A stretch of DNA of 64,000 nt from Saturnia japonica (taxonomy: Eukaryota > Arthropoda > Insecta > Lepidoptera > Saturniidae), in the NCBI GenBank assembly GCA_033032175.1, contig CM065328.1, forward strand, positions 12,896,690 to 12,960,689. The letters are read 5' to 3'. Below the pieces are notes generated by a model that saw nothing but the letters and a program-made list of their open reading frames with translations, searched no databases and was not told the origin of the DNA. The position numbers and the translations under genes are program-made. Of the stretch, positions 23,153-33,861 are shown piece by piece. Numbering within the stretch: the first letter of the stretch is position 1; the number at the start of each line of letters is the position of its first letter.

Positions 23153-23271
23153 ATTGTCTGGAATACATTTTATTTCGAATAAAGATACGAAACTGATAAC
23201 TGAAAAAATATTTACTGAATTAAATTCAAATAAGACAGCATCTTTATGAAACCATGGGCTGTTTTTTTTAT

Positions 23272-23562
23272 CGCTATAGGTTTAGCGTTGTAGCCCAACC
23301 TCACCTAATCTTAAGTGGTGATATAGCATAAGGTGGTAACACGCTAAGCCAGAACACACCTATTGGTTTTTGGCAACAGTTTTTCATCTTGAGGTTGGTA
23401 GCTAGCCAGGCAGGCATTAGAAGAAGTTTTACCATCATGCTATGGTTTCATCACGATGTTTTCCTTCACCGTGCGCTCAGGCTCATTGCAAGGATTCGAA
23501 CTCACGTCGATGGACGCGGAGTCCGTACATACTACCATCTTAGCCATCATTGCTATGGACAC
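23272..23562 (-). mobile_element. SINE-A copy
   Basis: It is complete in minus orientation, with the head at the right (B box as GGATTCGAACTCACG) and the tail at the left (CTTAAGTGGTGATATAGC). It lies just upstream of the HYKK exon 1 acceptor, so it is in the intron after the unseen 5' exon. Confidence 0.72.
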
Positions 23563-23699
23563 AATAATTGTGTCCAACTGAATCGGGACCACCATACACC
23601 AAGTTTAACACTCTCCATAATGTTATAACTTAAGCCTATTTCCTTCCTGCAGCAGTTGGTGCCGGTGCTGGTGAGGCAGGGGGGAAATAAGGATCTGTA

Positions 23700-23893
23700 T
23701 CATGCTGGGTCGCAACGATTATGCACTTGGTGATAAACAAGTTCCAGAGTTCTTTGGGAAGGGGGGGGGGGGAGGGGTGAGGGTTCAATGTCGATAACGT
23801 GCTAAAGGTGTCGATGATATTACAAGCGTTCATAGACTACGGTTGCCGCTTACCATCAGGTGGACCGTATGCTTGTTTGCCACCTTTGTTTCT
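23700..23893 (-). repeat. REP-1 copy with a G-run
   Basis: In minus orientation the head lies at the right (ACCATCAGGTGGACCGTATG on the plus strand). A run of about 12 G occurs near 23761-23772 where other copies have a short GGGG. Confidence 0.55.
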
Positions 23894-23904
23894 TTTTCGC
23901 TTTG

Positions 23905-24035
23905 TCGCATTTCGGGATGAACAGGCTTGCATGTCGACATATCAATGTGGGTGTCCCTTAGATTCCAAGTTCGGTGAAGCTGTAAAAGCCGCAGAGGCTT
24001 CAGGGCCTCTAAGGCTAACAGTATAGTGATTAAAA
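23905..24035 (+). mobile_element. LINE-3p 3' end with A tail
   Basis: The frame ends FGEAVKAAEASGPLRLTV and a stop, followed by a short A run. Copies at 28978, 31137, 50947 and 54210 share this end. It is the 5'-truncated tail of a poly(A)-type non-LTR retrotransposon; the clade cannot be fixed from so short a piece. Confidence 0.6.
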
Positions 24036-24475
24036 AAAAAAGTGATCCTTAGAAGATAGACATATTATGATCTAGGTGATTTTTTTTTGTGGGTCTTTTT
24101 AACAACATAACATAACATACTATCACGCCTGTATCACCGAAGAGTTAGGCAGAGGTTTACTACTAATGTACACCCACAGTTCGCTGAGTATATTTTTTAG
24201 TTCCCACTGAATAGGGAGCGAGCCTATTACCATTAATCGAGTACAGAGCCAAACTCCGAGCGGCTACTGACAATTTCATATAAAAACTCAATAATTGCTC
24301 GACCTGGGAATCGAACCTCCATCGATCATACCAGTCGCGCTTACGACCACTAGGCTAATGAGGCAGTTTAATACCTAATAGGTTTTTATTTAATAGGTAT
24401 CTATAATTATGTTGTAGATACATTAATTTGAAATATCTCTTAGGATATACATCAGAATTCTTTTTCTAAATTCAA
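24036..24475 (-). mobile_element. Hel-A fragment split by SINE-B
   Basis: GATCCTTAGAAGATAGACAT and GTGGGTCTTTTTAAC (24036-24102) and then AGGTATCTATAATTATGTTG (24397 on) are consecutive in intact Hel-A copies. SINE-B sits in between. Confidence 0.55.
24103..24365 (-). mobile_element. SINE-B copy
   Basis: The tail reads ACTATCACGCCTGTATCACC, the B box as GGGAATCGAACCTCC, and the A-box region as CCACTAGGCTAATGAGG, all on the plus strand, so the SINE is in minus orientation. It interrupts Hel-A and is therefore younger than it. Confidence 0.7.
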
Positions 24476-24499
24476 AGTAACATATATATAACTTTAGAA

Positions 24500-25059
24500 G
24501 TGCGGCCGCGGCGTCGACAACATGAAATGATTTTATTTCACTCTATACTATCGGGCTATATTGATTGTCCCGATCTTTTGGGCTCTGTATCACTGCGAGT
24601 ACCAAAATACTGTACACGCAAAGCACCGTTGTTTGCTGTCCCATATGCTAAATCTAACTATGCTCAAAATTCAATACTGTGTCGCATTACCCGATCCTAT
24701 AACGAAGTATACGATACGGTAGACATATTTCGATATTCACGGAATACATTTAAGAGTGAAATAATAAAGTTACAACGCGGAATTATACAATTATAATATA
24801 AAAAAGATAAAGCACACAAGTCAGAAATACAGACATACGCTCACACACACACATTCCGACACGCGCACACACACACACACGCACACTATACTAAACGCCA
24901 GTAAAGATTACATGTTTTTCTTTTGTCTACTTATGTATATTTTTATGTATCAGTTCCTGTAATTGTGAAATCCTGTTTTGGCTTTAATTGTTACATACTA
25001 TAAGATATTATATAAAATATTGTATGCTGCTGGATTTCCAAATAAATAAATAAATAACA
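24500..25059 (+). pseudogene. Jockey-like LINE C-terminus with 3' tail
   Basis: The 98-codon frame 24500-24796 contains HSILSGYIDCPDLLGSVSLR and RSYNEVYDTVDIF, the conserved end of lepidopteran Jockey-type reverse transcriptases. It is followed by a noncoding tail with a CA-rich tract and a final (AAAT)n-like run at 25041-25055. Confidence 0.7.
24841..24886. repeat. (CA)n microsatellite
   Basis: Impure CA repeat with scattered CG, inside the LINE 3' tail. Confidence 0.8.
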
Positions 25060-26780
25060 TCAGCTACATGGACGTGAAATTCAATTCACTAAAAGTTCAA
25101 TTTTATTAATTGTAGTAAAAAAACAAATATTTCAATTTTCATATCTCTTAATATCAGGTATTATATAAGTATATTTCATGCGAGATCTAAAAAAAATAAA
25201 CAAAAACCAACACTAACCATAGAGTACTTATTTATTTAACAATACTATAGTGGTAGGTACTTTAATTTATAAAATTGACCCCGACATTATATTTTATTGT
25301 CTTTAAATAGCTTGACAATTGTTGTACTAGTGTCGCCTCCTAGCGGAAGCATCGTGGAACTACCGTCACATGATAGACCGAGAGCGTCGAGTCGCGTCGC
25401 GTCGTTCCGGCCGCGGCCCGGGCCCGTCACGGCCGCGCTGCATTGTGTTTCCGATGTTATGATTATTCAAAAATATATAATTTTAATCATATTTAAAGAT
25501 AATACATTACTATAGTTACATATTTGTTTTATTAAAACTATTATTCGGTAACTTGTTAAAATAAATATTTCTTAGACCCATATATTAAAAAACAAGAACA
25601 ATTAAAAAAATGTAATAGTCTTTGTAAAATCTAAATATCCAAATTTATGAGATATCGCTACATAATAGGTAGGTACTTTGATTTTTTCATAATTTTAAAA
25701 GAATTAAGAAATTCAAAAGTTTTGAATGACTTTAAGCCCTCTTCAACCCCTTACGAATAAAATCCCTAAAGTCTCATAAGCCCAGCGAAGTGAAAAACTG
25801 AAGTAGATATCTATTTTAAAAAAATTCGAGACACCAATAACATTAAATTCAGACACCTTTTCTCATAAATGTTTGTATGATCGAATAATGCAATAGACAA
25901 TAACCACTCACCGCAATGCAGACTGACGACTTATATAGGTACCACTTCAAATAGTTAAAAAAAAATTATCACACACAAGTGTTCAGTATAGTTTCCAGAG
26001 ATGCACTAAGCACTAACTCAGTAACTAATCTACAATGGGTACTCAACAAAATAGTTACGCAAGCTATACATGATAAATGATAAATGAGACGAGATTCTAT
26101 TCCGTGTATCGTTAGACATTGCTATTGCTATTACAGATGCTTTCTCCGCGTCACAAGTTGTTTTATTTATACAAAACATCCTTGTGCGCAGAACAAACCG
26201 CCCACGCACGTTTGTGTAAACGATTTCAATATTGTAATTGACAGTGAATGTGAATTCACGAACACACAACAAACAGTGTAATGCACGACTTAACGATAAT
26301 ACTGCGGTAATGCTCTCTGTTACACATGTAACACACTGAATTTTGATGATAAAGGCAACCGTTGACCATTGCTTTTTGCATACTCATGTCCCGTTGACAC
26401 TTCTGTCGTCCGGGCAAGCAGCAATCACACGGAAGCCGTGCATTGGTCGGTTAAAAAACGAACCCTGTGATTGGTGCCGCGAACGGATGTCAATCGAGCT
26501 ATGTTATGTTAGACTTAAATTATAATAATTATGATCTTCGCACAATCCTTATAGAAATATATTTTATTTACTAAACGCAAAATCCCCCAAAACAATAATA
26601 TTACCTACAAACTTGAAATTTGTTTAAGGTATTATTTTTGCATTGTTAACCCTTAATGTTGTTAAAATAAATATTATAAAACGTATTTAGGTATTTATGA
26701 ATTTAGATACCTATTAATTTAGAAGTTAATATTATTGTATATTGACTTTCTAATACATTTACAGAAAGACCTTTAAGCAA
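25060..26780. other. Gene-free stretch upstream of HYKK
   Basis: Mostly AT-rich. It holds a CpG-dense islet at 25378-25441 that could belong to the HYKK promoter, though no TATA box, initiator or splice donor links it to the gene. Short frames at 25297, 26030, 26084 and 26343 have no family motif. Confidence 0.3.
25378..25441. promoter_or_regulatory. CpG-dense islet, possible HYKK promoter
   Basis: It contains GTCGCGTCGCGTCG and GGCCGCGGCCCGGGCCCG in otherwise AT-rich DNA, about 2.2 kb upstream of the HYKK start codon, where an untranslated first exon is required. The link is by position only. Confidence 0.25.
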
Positions 26781-26784
26781 ATGC

Positions 26785-27174
26785 CTATCTTTTAAAAGAC
26801 AAAAATGCTTATTGTGGGTGTTCCTTAGAAGATAGATGTATACTCTCCCGAACTTTTTTTGTAGGTCTTTTTAATTTAACTACTTTAATTTGCTATATAT
26901 CTTATGGTTTCCTATGTTATACTAATTATTATTATTTTTTAATAAAAGTAACCTAAGTTACTCTCTATATCATTCAAAGTCATCATAATCATCAAAGTCC
27001 CGTAAAAGTCGGTTCAACCGTTTCTGAGATTGCCCGAAACAAACAGACAAACAGACCAAAATTTTAAAAGTGGGCTTTTTGTTATACGTATCGTATACAC
27101 TTGCATATGCATTTAGTAAAAAACTGTTATTTTGACATTACAAACAGACACTTCAATTTTATTAATTGTATAGA
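26785..27174 (-). mobile_element. Hel-A copy, 3' truncated
   Basis: On the minus strand it starts TCTATACAATTAATAAAATT at 27174 and keeps the family body to about 26785. A short Hel-A piece in the opposite orientation follows (27180-27210). Confidence 0.65.
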
Positions 27175-27439
27175 AGAAGACAACCGGCTTCACGCAGTGT
27201 GCCCGGTACCTACCTATACGAATTAGAAATCCTGTCTTAGTTAAAACCGCAGATTATGTTCTGGGCCCTGGCTATTAAATATGGCACCGTCGTTCTAGAC
27301 GTGTTCTTTTAAATCCTGTTAACCATATAATCACATTTGTTGCTAAATTTTGTTAATTTCAATTATAAAAATGTTACAGCGTGCTATGGGTGCCTTACCC
27401 TACTAATGTGGTCCGGCTAAATTATGTCTCAAGCGAAAG

Positions 27440-27950
27440 TTGACTCAGGAAAAGGTACTGGTGAGTGTTTGGTGGACCAGTGCTGGTGTCATACACTACA
27501 GCTTCTTAAGATCTGGCCAGACGATAACGGCAGATCTGTATTGTGAATATTTGCAAACCGTGATGGAAAATCTAGCCGTTAAACAACTGAAACTGGTTAA
27601 TCTCTCTACCCCACTGCTGCTTCAGGACAACGCTAGACCTCATACTTCACGACAGACGGTCGCTAAATTTGAGGAACTGCGGTTGGAATGTCTCCGACAC
27701 CCACCATACTCCCCGAACCTTGCTCCAACAGATTAGGTACCACTTTTTTCTGAATTTAGACAATTCCTTGCAAGGAAAGAAGATAATTCTGATTAGGCGG
27801 TCCAAACCGCCTTCAAAGATTATATCGATTCTCGCTCCAGCAATTTTTTCAGCAATGGAATCAATTTACTACCTATAAAATGGCGAAAGTGCATAGATAA
27901 TAATGATTACTTCGATTGATTAAATATATAATTTCATAATATTTTTTTCG
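27440..27950 (+). pseudogene. Cecropia-type mariner transposase fragment
   Basis: The frame at 27440-27736 contains VSVWWTSAGVIHYSFLRSGQ, LLQDNARPHTSRQTVAKF and HPPYSPNLAPTD, the mariner DD34D core from before the second to the third catalytic Asp. A frame change follows at about 27735. The N-terminal half and inverted repeats are missing. It is closely similar to the element at 38415-39639. Confidence 0.8.
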
Positions 27951-28232
27951 TTTTCTTTTTCCTTATAAAACGATAATTTCATGTGTAGTGACTTATTACA
28001 ATCACAAATACTAGATAGGTACGTAATACATCGATAGAGACATTCGTGTGGACCTGATATTCTATAATACTCGTGACCAAATGATTGACATAGACGTCGC
28101 GTCGCGGCGCGTCCCGGAGCGTCGACGAACTATTGTTTGTTTTGGAAAAATTCAAACTAACTAACAACTCGAGGTCATTGCTATTTAATATAAGCTACAC
28201 GTACAATTTTCAAGGACTCTCCGATTTATATA

Positions 28233-28463
28233 CTAGCTGTGCCCGCGGCTGCGCGCGCGTGGACTACACAATGCCGTAGATCGGGCACACTGCGTGAATC
28301 CGGTTATTTTAAAGATAAAAATGCATATTGTGTGTGATCGTTAAAATATAAGCATATAACCTTGCTGACCTTTTTTAGATATTTTTAAAATTTACAATTA
28401 TGTAGTACAAGATTCGCGCGGGCATTCTGTAGTCCACGGGAGCGAAGCTGCGGGCACAGCTAG
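28233..28463. mobile_element. Two Hel-A 3' ends facing outward
   Basis: The left edge reads CTAGCTGTGCCCGCGGCTGC and the right edge GAAGCTGCGGGCACAGCTAG. Both are Hel-A 3' ends, one per strand, giving ~45-bp inverted ends around a ~140-bp centre of Hel-A sequence. Confidence 0.6.
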
Positions 28464-28975
28464 CTTTAGAATAAAATTTGAGTCAAGAAAAATAAATTAT
28501 GGTTGCAGGACATTATCTGCTATGTTCGTCTAATTAGCGACGAAATGCGATTATTTTCTATGACCCAGAGTTATTAATGCATTTCAGTAGTTGGAAACCA
28601 GCTTGTTCCAAAACCATCATGGCCAAAGACTTCTCTTTGCTGGATTAATAGAAGCCGATTACAGAGGCTAATTTCAAATGTAAACCGAAAACAGACACTA
28701 TGACATAATTTATGAATCTATACTGTTTAGTATTTTACTTTTAGCATGACAAAGTGAAATCACTGTAACTGATAAATAATAGGTCTTTACCTATGAAATT
28801 GCCGTTCTGCAGTACTGGCCATTTCAAATCAAAATAATTTTAGTTTGGCTAAGAATTCTAATTTCAAATTAATTTTATTTTAAAAACAGGGAATTCTTTT
28901 TCCAGAAGTAGTCATTTGTTTATTGATTAGTGTTACATTTTCATCGCATTTCAATCTTTTTTGTCATCACGGATA

Positions 28976-28977
<2 letters not shown>

Positions 28978-29039
<62 letters not shown>

Positions 29040-29116
29040 CTGACTACACTGTTAGCCTTAGGGGCCCTATCGTCAAACAGAGCCGCTGCGGCTTTTACAG
29101 CTTCACCGGACTTGAG
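28978..29116 (-). mobile_element. LINE-3p insertion with 58-nt poly(A) and target duplication
   Basis: On the minus strand it is a 5'-truncated LINE 3' end followed by a 58-nt pure A run (T at 28978-29035). It is flanked by CATCACGGATACCT at 28965 and again at 29117, a 14-15 bp target-site duplication inside the mariner 5' region. The long pure tail suggests recent insertion. Confidence 0.82.
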
Positions 29117-30117
29117 CATCACGGATACCTTAAAACTTCGAGTAATTATGGAATATGAGTACCGTCGTGGCAGCAACGCGGCACAAGCGGCACGCAACAT
29201 CAACGACGTTTACGGAGCTAACACTACAAACCAACGTACCACCTATTATTGCTTTGCTCACTTCCGTTCTGGGAATTTCGACCTGAAAAATAAACCTCGC
29301 GGTCGTCCGAAGACTTTGGATTGTGGAAGCTGATGATACACAATCTACGGCTGAATTAGCAGCTGAATTATTCGACGTTAGCGTCAAAATAATATTCGTA
29401 CATTTGCGTCAAATTGGCAAGGTAAAAAATCTTGACAAATGGGTGCCCCACGAACTCAATGATCGCCAGCGCGAAGTACGCGTCGAGACGTGCCTTGCAC
29501 AGCTCAACAGACACACAAATGAAGGAATTTTGTCCCGCATTTGTTACCTGCGATGAATAATGGATTCTGTTTGATAACCGCAAGCGCTCAGCAAGTTGGT
29601 TGGATCCTGGTTCAGCACCTAAACAATGCCCTAAACGAAAACTTACCCCTAGAAAAGTGATGGTCACTGTTTGGTGGTCTAGCGCCAGTGTGATTCATCA
29701 CAGCTTCTTACCAAACGGGGTGAGCATTACTGCAGATGTATACTGTGAAGAATTGAACACAATAATGGAGAAGCTGGCACATCTCCAACCAGCATTGGTC
29801 AATCGCTCGTCTCCGCTGCTCCTGCACGACAACGCGCGACCTCATACTGCACAGCAGACGGTCTCCAAGTTGCAAGAACTGGGTTGGAAGTTCTTCGTCA
29901 TCCGCCCTACTCACCAGACCTTGCGCCTACAGACTACTACTTTTTCCAGAATTTGGATAACTCCTTGGCGGGAAAAAAATTCATTACCCGAGATGCAGTA
30001 CAAAATGCCTTTGAAGAATTTGTTGCCTCCCGTCCAGCTGATTTCTTTAAGAAGGGCATCAATAAACTGCCACTGCGCTGGCAAAGATGCATTAATATTA
30101 AGATAAATCTAGCTCAC
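29112..30117 (+). pseudogene. Degenerate mariner DD34D transposase
   Basis: Consecutive frames give the N-terminus (EYRRGSNAAQAARNINDVYG, FRSGNFDLKNKPRGRPK), the middle (KWVPHELNDRQREVRVETCL, NRHTNEGILSR) and the catalytic core (MVTVWWSSASVIHHSFLPNG, LLHDNARPHTAQQTV, then HPPYSPDLAPTDYYFFQNLD). At least three frame changes (about 29330, 29550, 29885) and a lost WxxxFDNR start show it is dead. The C-terminus INKLPLRWQRCINI is well preserved. Confidence 0.85.
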
Positions 30118-30168
30118 TAGGCTGATAAAGGGTATTCAATTTAATATGTTTCAGCCTTTAGAGTATAA

Positions 30169-30459
30169 AAAGGTTCATTGTACATAAGAAAAACGCCTGT
30201 AACTGTGTTAAGACTCACAAACTATACCCTTATTAAGCTGGTGTTAATAGAGCTCGCATTTACACCATTATATAGTTTATGCTCTAAGAACGAACTTGTT
30301 CAGTCTCGAGCTTTACAAAAGCATTATGAACCGCTGATAACCAGCGTATACCGTAATTTGATCTCTTGTGGAGCTTTAAAAAACGATTCCAAAAGCTATT
30401 TAGAAAACTGTATAAAGGAGTATACTGCACCTACACATACACTTCTTAACATAAATTAA
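30169..30459 (+). other. Unidentified open frame, ~95 codons
   Basis: The frame is open from 30169 to a TAA at 30457-30459. It has no in-frame ATG near its start; it opens KGSLYIRKTPVTVLRLTN. It contains HYEPLITSVYRNLISCGA and KSYLENCIKEY, which look protein-like and low in simple repeats. I do not recognise the family. It follows the mariner remnant directly. It could be an exon remnant, part of a transposon, or chance. Confidence 0.2.
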
Positions 30460-30573
30460 TTTATCAGTTGCTGTTATACAGACTTTGGACCTTGCGAACC
30501 CATTAATACATCTCTAATAGATCTGGTAGCTGAAAGTGGGTTATTACTTCGTTTCTTATAAAGCATTTGTGTT

Positions 30574-30665
30574 ACTTGGGAGTGAGCACAATGCAATCCA
30601 ATAATAGCGGTGACTACCGTGGGATCCACTATCCGTTGACAGTCATCGATGTCATGCGAGCCTGC
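30574..30665 (+). repeat. REP-2 fragment
   Basis: GAGCACAATGCAATCCAATA and GGTGACTACCGTGGGATCC match the REP-2 core. Confidence 0.4.
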
Positions 30666-30669
30666 TCAA

Positions 30670-31120
30670 ATGTTGTAAGAAGAAGAGAACACACTGGCTG
30701 GGAGAGAATTCTAAAGTTTCACAATACGGTAAAGATATGTCGTAGAGAACTTATTATAATTTCTCTATAAGCGCGTTACAAACGTTTAAGGACTTTAAAC
30801 AAACAAATATGAAGATAACCATTGCATATAGGTACATAAATCTAGTCATAAAAATGATTGATACTAGGTTATATATAGCGTTGTATGACTTTAACACTTC
30901 TTCAGGTCATTTACACTTGATTGATAAGAAAATATCTGATTGAATAATACGTACCAAACACTTGAAAAAACAATGAGATGTAATATGAGAAAAATAAAGA
31001 GATTTGCCTTTGATTATCATCTAAGTTTAAGTAGAAGGCCTCGGATCTAAGATTTTTTTCTCTCTTCAGCGTTTGAGATAAATTGTTCAAAAAAACTCAC
31101 AAATATAATAATGAGTGGCA
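30670..31120. other. Gene-free stretch
   Basis: AT-rich sequence; nothing recognised. Confidence 0.35.
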
Positions 31121-31136
31121 TTTCTTGTGATCGGGA

Positions 31137-31213
31137 CAAGTTCGCTGAAGCTGTAAAAGCCGCAGTGGCTTCAGGGCCCCTAAAGCTAACAGTGTAATCA
31201 GATCTAAAAAAAA
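31137..31213 (+). mobile_element. LINE-3p copy with target duplication
   Basis: It contains GCTGAAGCTGTAAAAGCCGC, then CCCCTAAAGCTAACAGTGTA and a short A run. The flanks TTGTGATCGGGA and TTGTAATCGGGA form a ~13-bp target duplication with one change. Confidence 0.68.
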
Positions 31214-31605
31214 TTGTAATCGGGAACATAACAGCCCTATAATAAATTTGAACTCATCTAACTTTTTCTCTTGTGTGAATGAACATTTTTTTGAAGAAAA
31301 AGTTATCATTTTTTTATAATTTCGAATGAACCATTTGGATGTTGGTAAAAAAAAACTGGAGTTTCCTCTTGATACTTATGGTCTTATTTAAGAAATATCT
31401 TGTTGTAGAAAAAAAAATGATCATATCGATTTGTAATTTCGAAACATAAGTTATTAGTCATATTAGGTACCGATTGCAATGATAAAGATTGGAGTAATTT
31501 GTCGTCGATCTATGAATAAGTTAATAAAAATTATAATGAAAAAATGTAATCAAACAATGTGTTATAACATCAATTTATTTATAAATCAATTGGATTTTAT
31601 AAATA

Positions 31606-31967
31606 CTAGCCAACGCTCTAAGGTCGAAATTCGATCAGCGAGTTTTTGATTATAAACTATTTTCTGTTTGACATTTGCAGTATTCATGAACCTAAACAAT
31701 GAGTATTATCTACATCACATTGCTGTCATTTTCGTTGAGTGACAATGTCAATATTTTGGGGGGTCTAAGTTCAATGACACTTGTCGCCTTAGGATTCGCA
31801 TTATTAATTTAATTTAATATAATATGTATATTAGTAACAGATATTATAGATCAATTTTAGCTTTCTGCACTCCTTATCCATACACACTTTAACCATAACA
31901 AATCTCACAGTCTTCCGTGCACGCAATACGCTTAAAAAGGAGTAGAAAGCTTTTGCTTCACTTATTC
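31606..31967 (-). mobile_element. Hel-C copy, complete 3' end
   Basis: On the minus strand it ends GTTGGCTAG before a T. The hairpin (GATCGAATTTCGACC) is one base off perfect. The 5' part shows GTGAAGCAAAAGCTTTCTAC. Confidence 0.7.
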
Positions 31968-31969
31968 AG

Positions 31970-32740
31970 CTTTTGCCAGGGTCTTCAAAACATAGTCGAC
32001 TTCGCGTGCCCCTATCGTAAACTCGTTTTACTAACAGAACCCTGTCGCTGTGAATCGACCTGATAAACAATGTGTCATTTAGAAAACAAAGCTAATAATC
32101 ATTTTCCTAAAGAAACGAGATATACAAGTAAACATTTTCACTGGAAATTTCGTATAACATATCAGTCATTTTGACAGGTACATGCATCTCGCTAGCAAGT
32201 ACGGTAGATATACTATTTCTTATCAGTTGTGATAACGGATCACACCTAGCGGGGTCAAAGACTTGGATGAATTCTATAATACATTAGGTAGTGTAATATA
32301 TGTTTAGATACATTTTATAACAATATAATATGATATGACTACTGGTTACTTATTTTCTTAATTCGGATATATGTTTATCGCCATTGGATGTAGGAATTGT
32401 TTTAATATTCGGATGTACTTAATAATGTCCCAGCGGGCACACGGGGTAGAGGGTTCACATAACTTTTTAAGACTCGAGACACTCAAACCACCCTTGTGTT
32501 AAAAATATCTGTTAAAATGTTGGGACCAAATTTTGAATATTGCAAGCCTAATATTAATCTGACATTTATCATAATCTTTGATAATGGCTCGCTTTCACTT
32601 GTTTTAGATTTTATTTTCTATACCTACGTAGTTCATCAGTAAATATACAAGAAGTGCCTTTTTATTTTTTATTTCCAATCAAGCGATCACACGCTATTTA
32701 GCAGCAGTGAAAAGTGCGTCATAGTTTAAGCGCCGTGCGT
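31970..32740. other. Gene-free stretch
   Basis: No exon or known repeat was recognised. Confidence 0.3.
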
Positions 32741-32744
32741 TTAG

Positions 32745-32866
32745 GGATGAGCTGGTTTCAATTTACGCAGGACTGTATGGCAGCAGTGACTGTCAATGGT
32801 TTCTTAATCTCTCGGCGGTCGTTGTTGTTTTTGGAATTGAATTGTGCTTATCATCATACATGTACA
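32745..32866 (-). repeat. REP-2 fragment
   Basis: GGAATTGAATTGTGCTTATC with CTCTCGGCGGTCGTTGTTG is the inverse of the REP-2 core and matches the right half of 42081-42245. Confidence 0.45.
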
Positions 32867-32869
32867 GAA

Positions 32870-33555
32870 CTGTCATTTTGCCGTGATAATTAAAATAATA
32901 ATTACGGAACGTGATGTAACGAAACCGGATATTTTACTATGTGCTGAGTGATTTACGTAATCCAACAAAAGTGATTTACTACTTTTGATTATTCAAAGCT
33001 TATCACCTTTTTATCATGGCCTTTTCTCATCAGTTATGAAGCCTCTGCTGGAGCATATTTTGGAAGTTGTAATGACTTCAACGACAGTCAGTGTTTCTGC
33101 TTAAATTGTTGCGAATACAATTTACGACTGAATACATAATTTAATTTGATAATATAGTGGATTTATGTTTCTTTAAAAATTTAAATTACTATCCTCAAAT
33201 TAAAGTATATATAAAATATCTTGCGTTTTTTGTTATTCCCTATTAACCTATTACCATCTCTACGCAAACACTGAGAACTAGTTCTGTGATAGTTACAATA
33301 ATGGTTTATTCTATTGGTTTATAGATGGCGTTAAAATTATTTTCGTTATAAAATTTAGATGTTCTACTCCACACTAGATGGCAGTAACAGTTACAGAAAA
33401 GGTTTGTAAAAAATAATATTTGATGTGTTGTTTAATTCCTTTTAATAAATGTAAATGTATTATTATTTATGCCTAAGGTATAAATAATCCTATGCATTAA
33501 TGTGCCGACTAAGTTATTATTTACCTATTTATTTCGGATGCAAATCATTCAAGCA
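32870..33555. other. Gene-free stretch
   Basis: AT-rich. Two GATGGC-containing strings occur (33325 and 33368), but no gene or repeat is recognised. Confidence 0.3.
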
Positions 33556-33557
33556 TT

Positions 33558-33858
33558 GAAGCAATGACAGCTCAGTGGTAGCATGTTCGGTCATTGCGTC
33601 GATCAACGTGAGTTCGAATCCTTGCAATGACCCTGAGCTTTCGATGAAGTAAAACATCGTGATGAAACTATAGCATGGCGGTAGGGCTTTTTCTATGCCC
33701 GCCTGGCTAGCTACCACCCTCAAGTTCAAAATCTGTCTCCAAGCACCCCAATAGGTGTGTTTCGACAGCTGCACTTGTAGGTCAGTTTTCTCTTAGACTT
33801 AGTGCGTTACGATCTTGGGCCACATCGTCACTTAACATCAGGCGAGATTGTGGTCGTA
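33558..33858 (+). mobile_element. SINE-A copy, complete
   Basis: It has the head GACAGCTCAGTGGTAGCATG, the B box GAGTTCGAATCCTTGC, and the body through CACATCGTCACTTAACATCA. It is the cleanest full-length copy in the window. Confidence 0.78.
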
Positions 33859-33861
33859 ACT

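Larger units (their letters stand above)
28779..30165 (+). mobile_element. Cecropia-type mariner carrying a LINE insertion
   Basis: The left inverted repeat ATAGGTCTTTACCTATGAAA matches the ends of 38415-39639 and follows a TA. The right end cannot be placed. A LINE-3p element occupies 28978-29116. Downstream frames encode most of a DD34D transposase. Confidence 0.75.

Noticed and set aside
28967..29203. 78-codon minus frame ending in a long Lys run
   Set aside because: The Lys run is the translated poly(A) tail of the LINE-3p insertion and not a protein.
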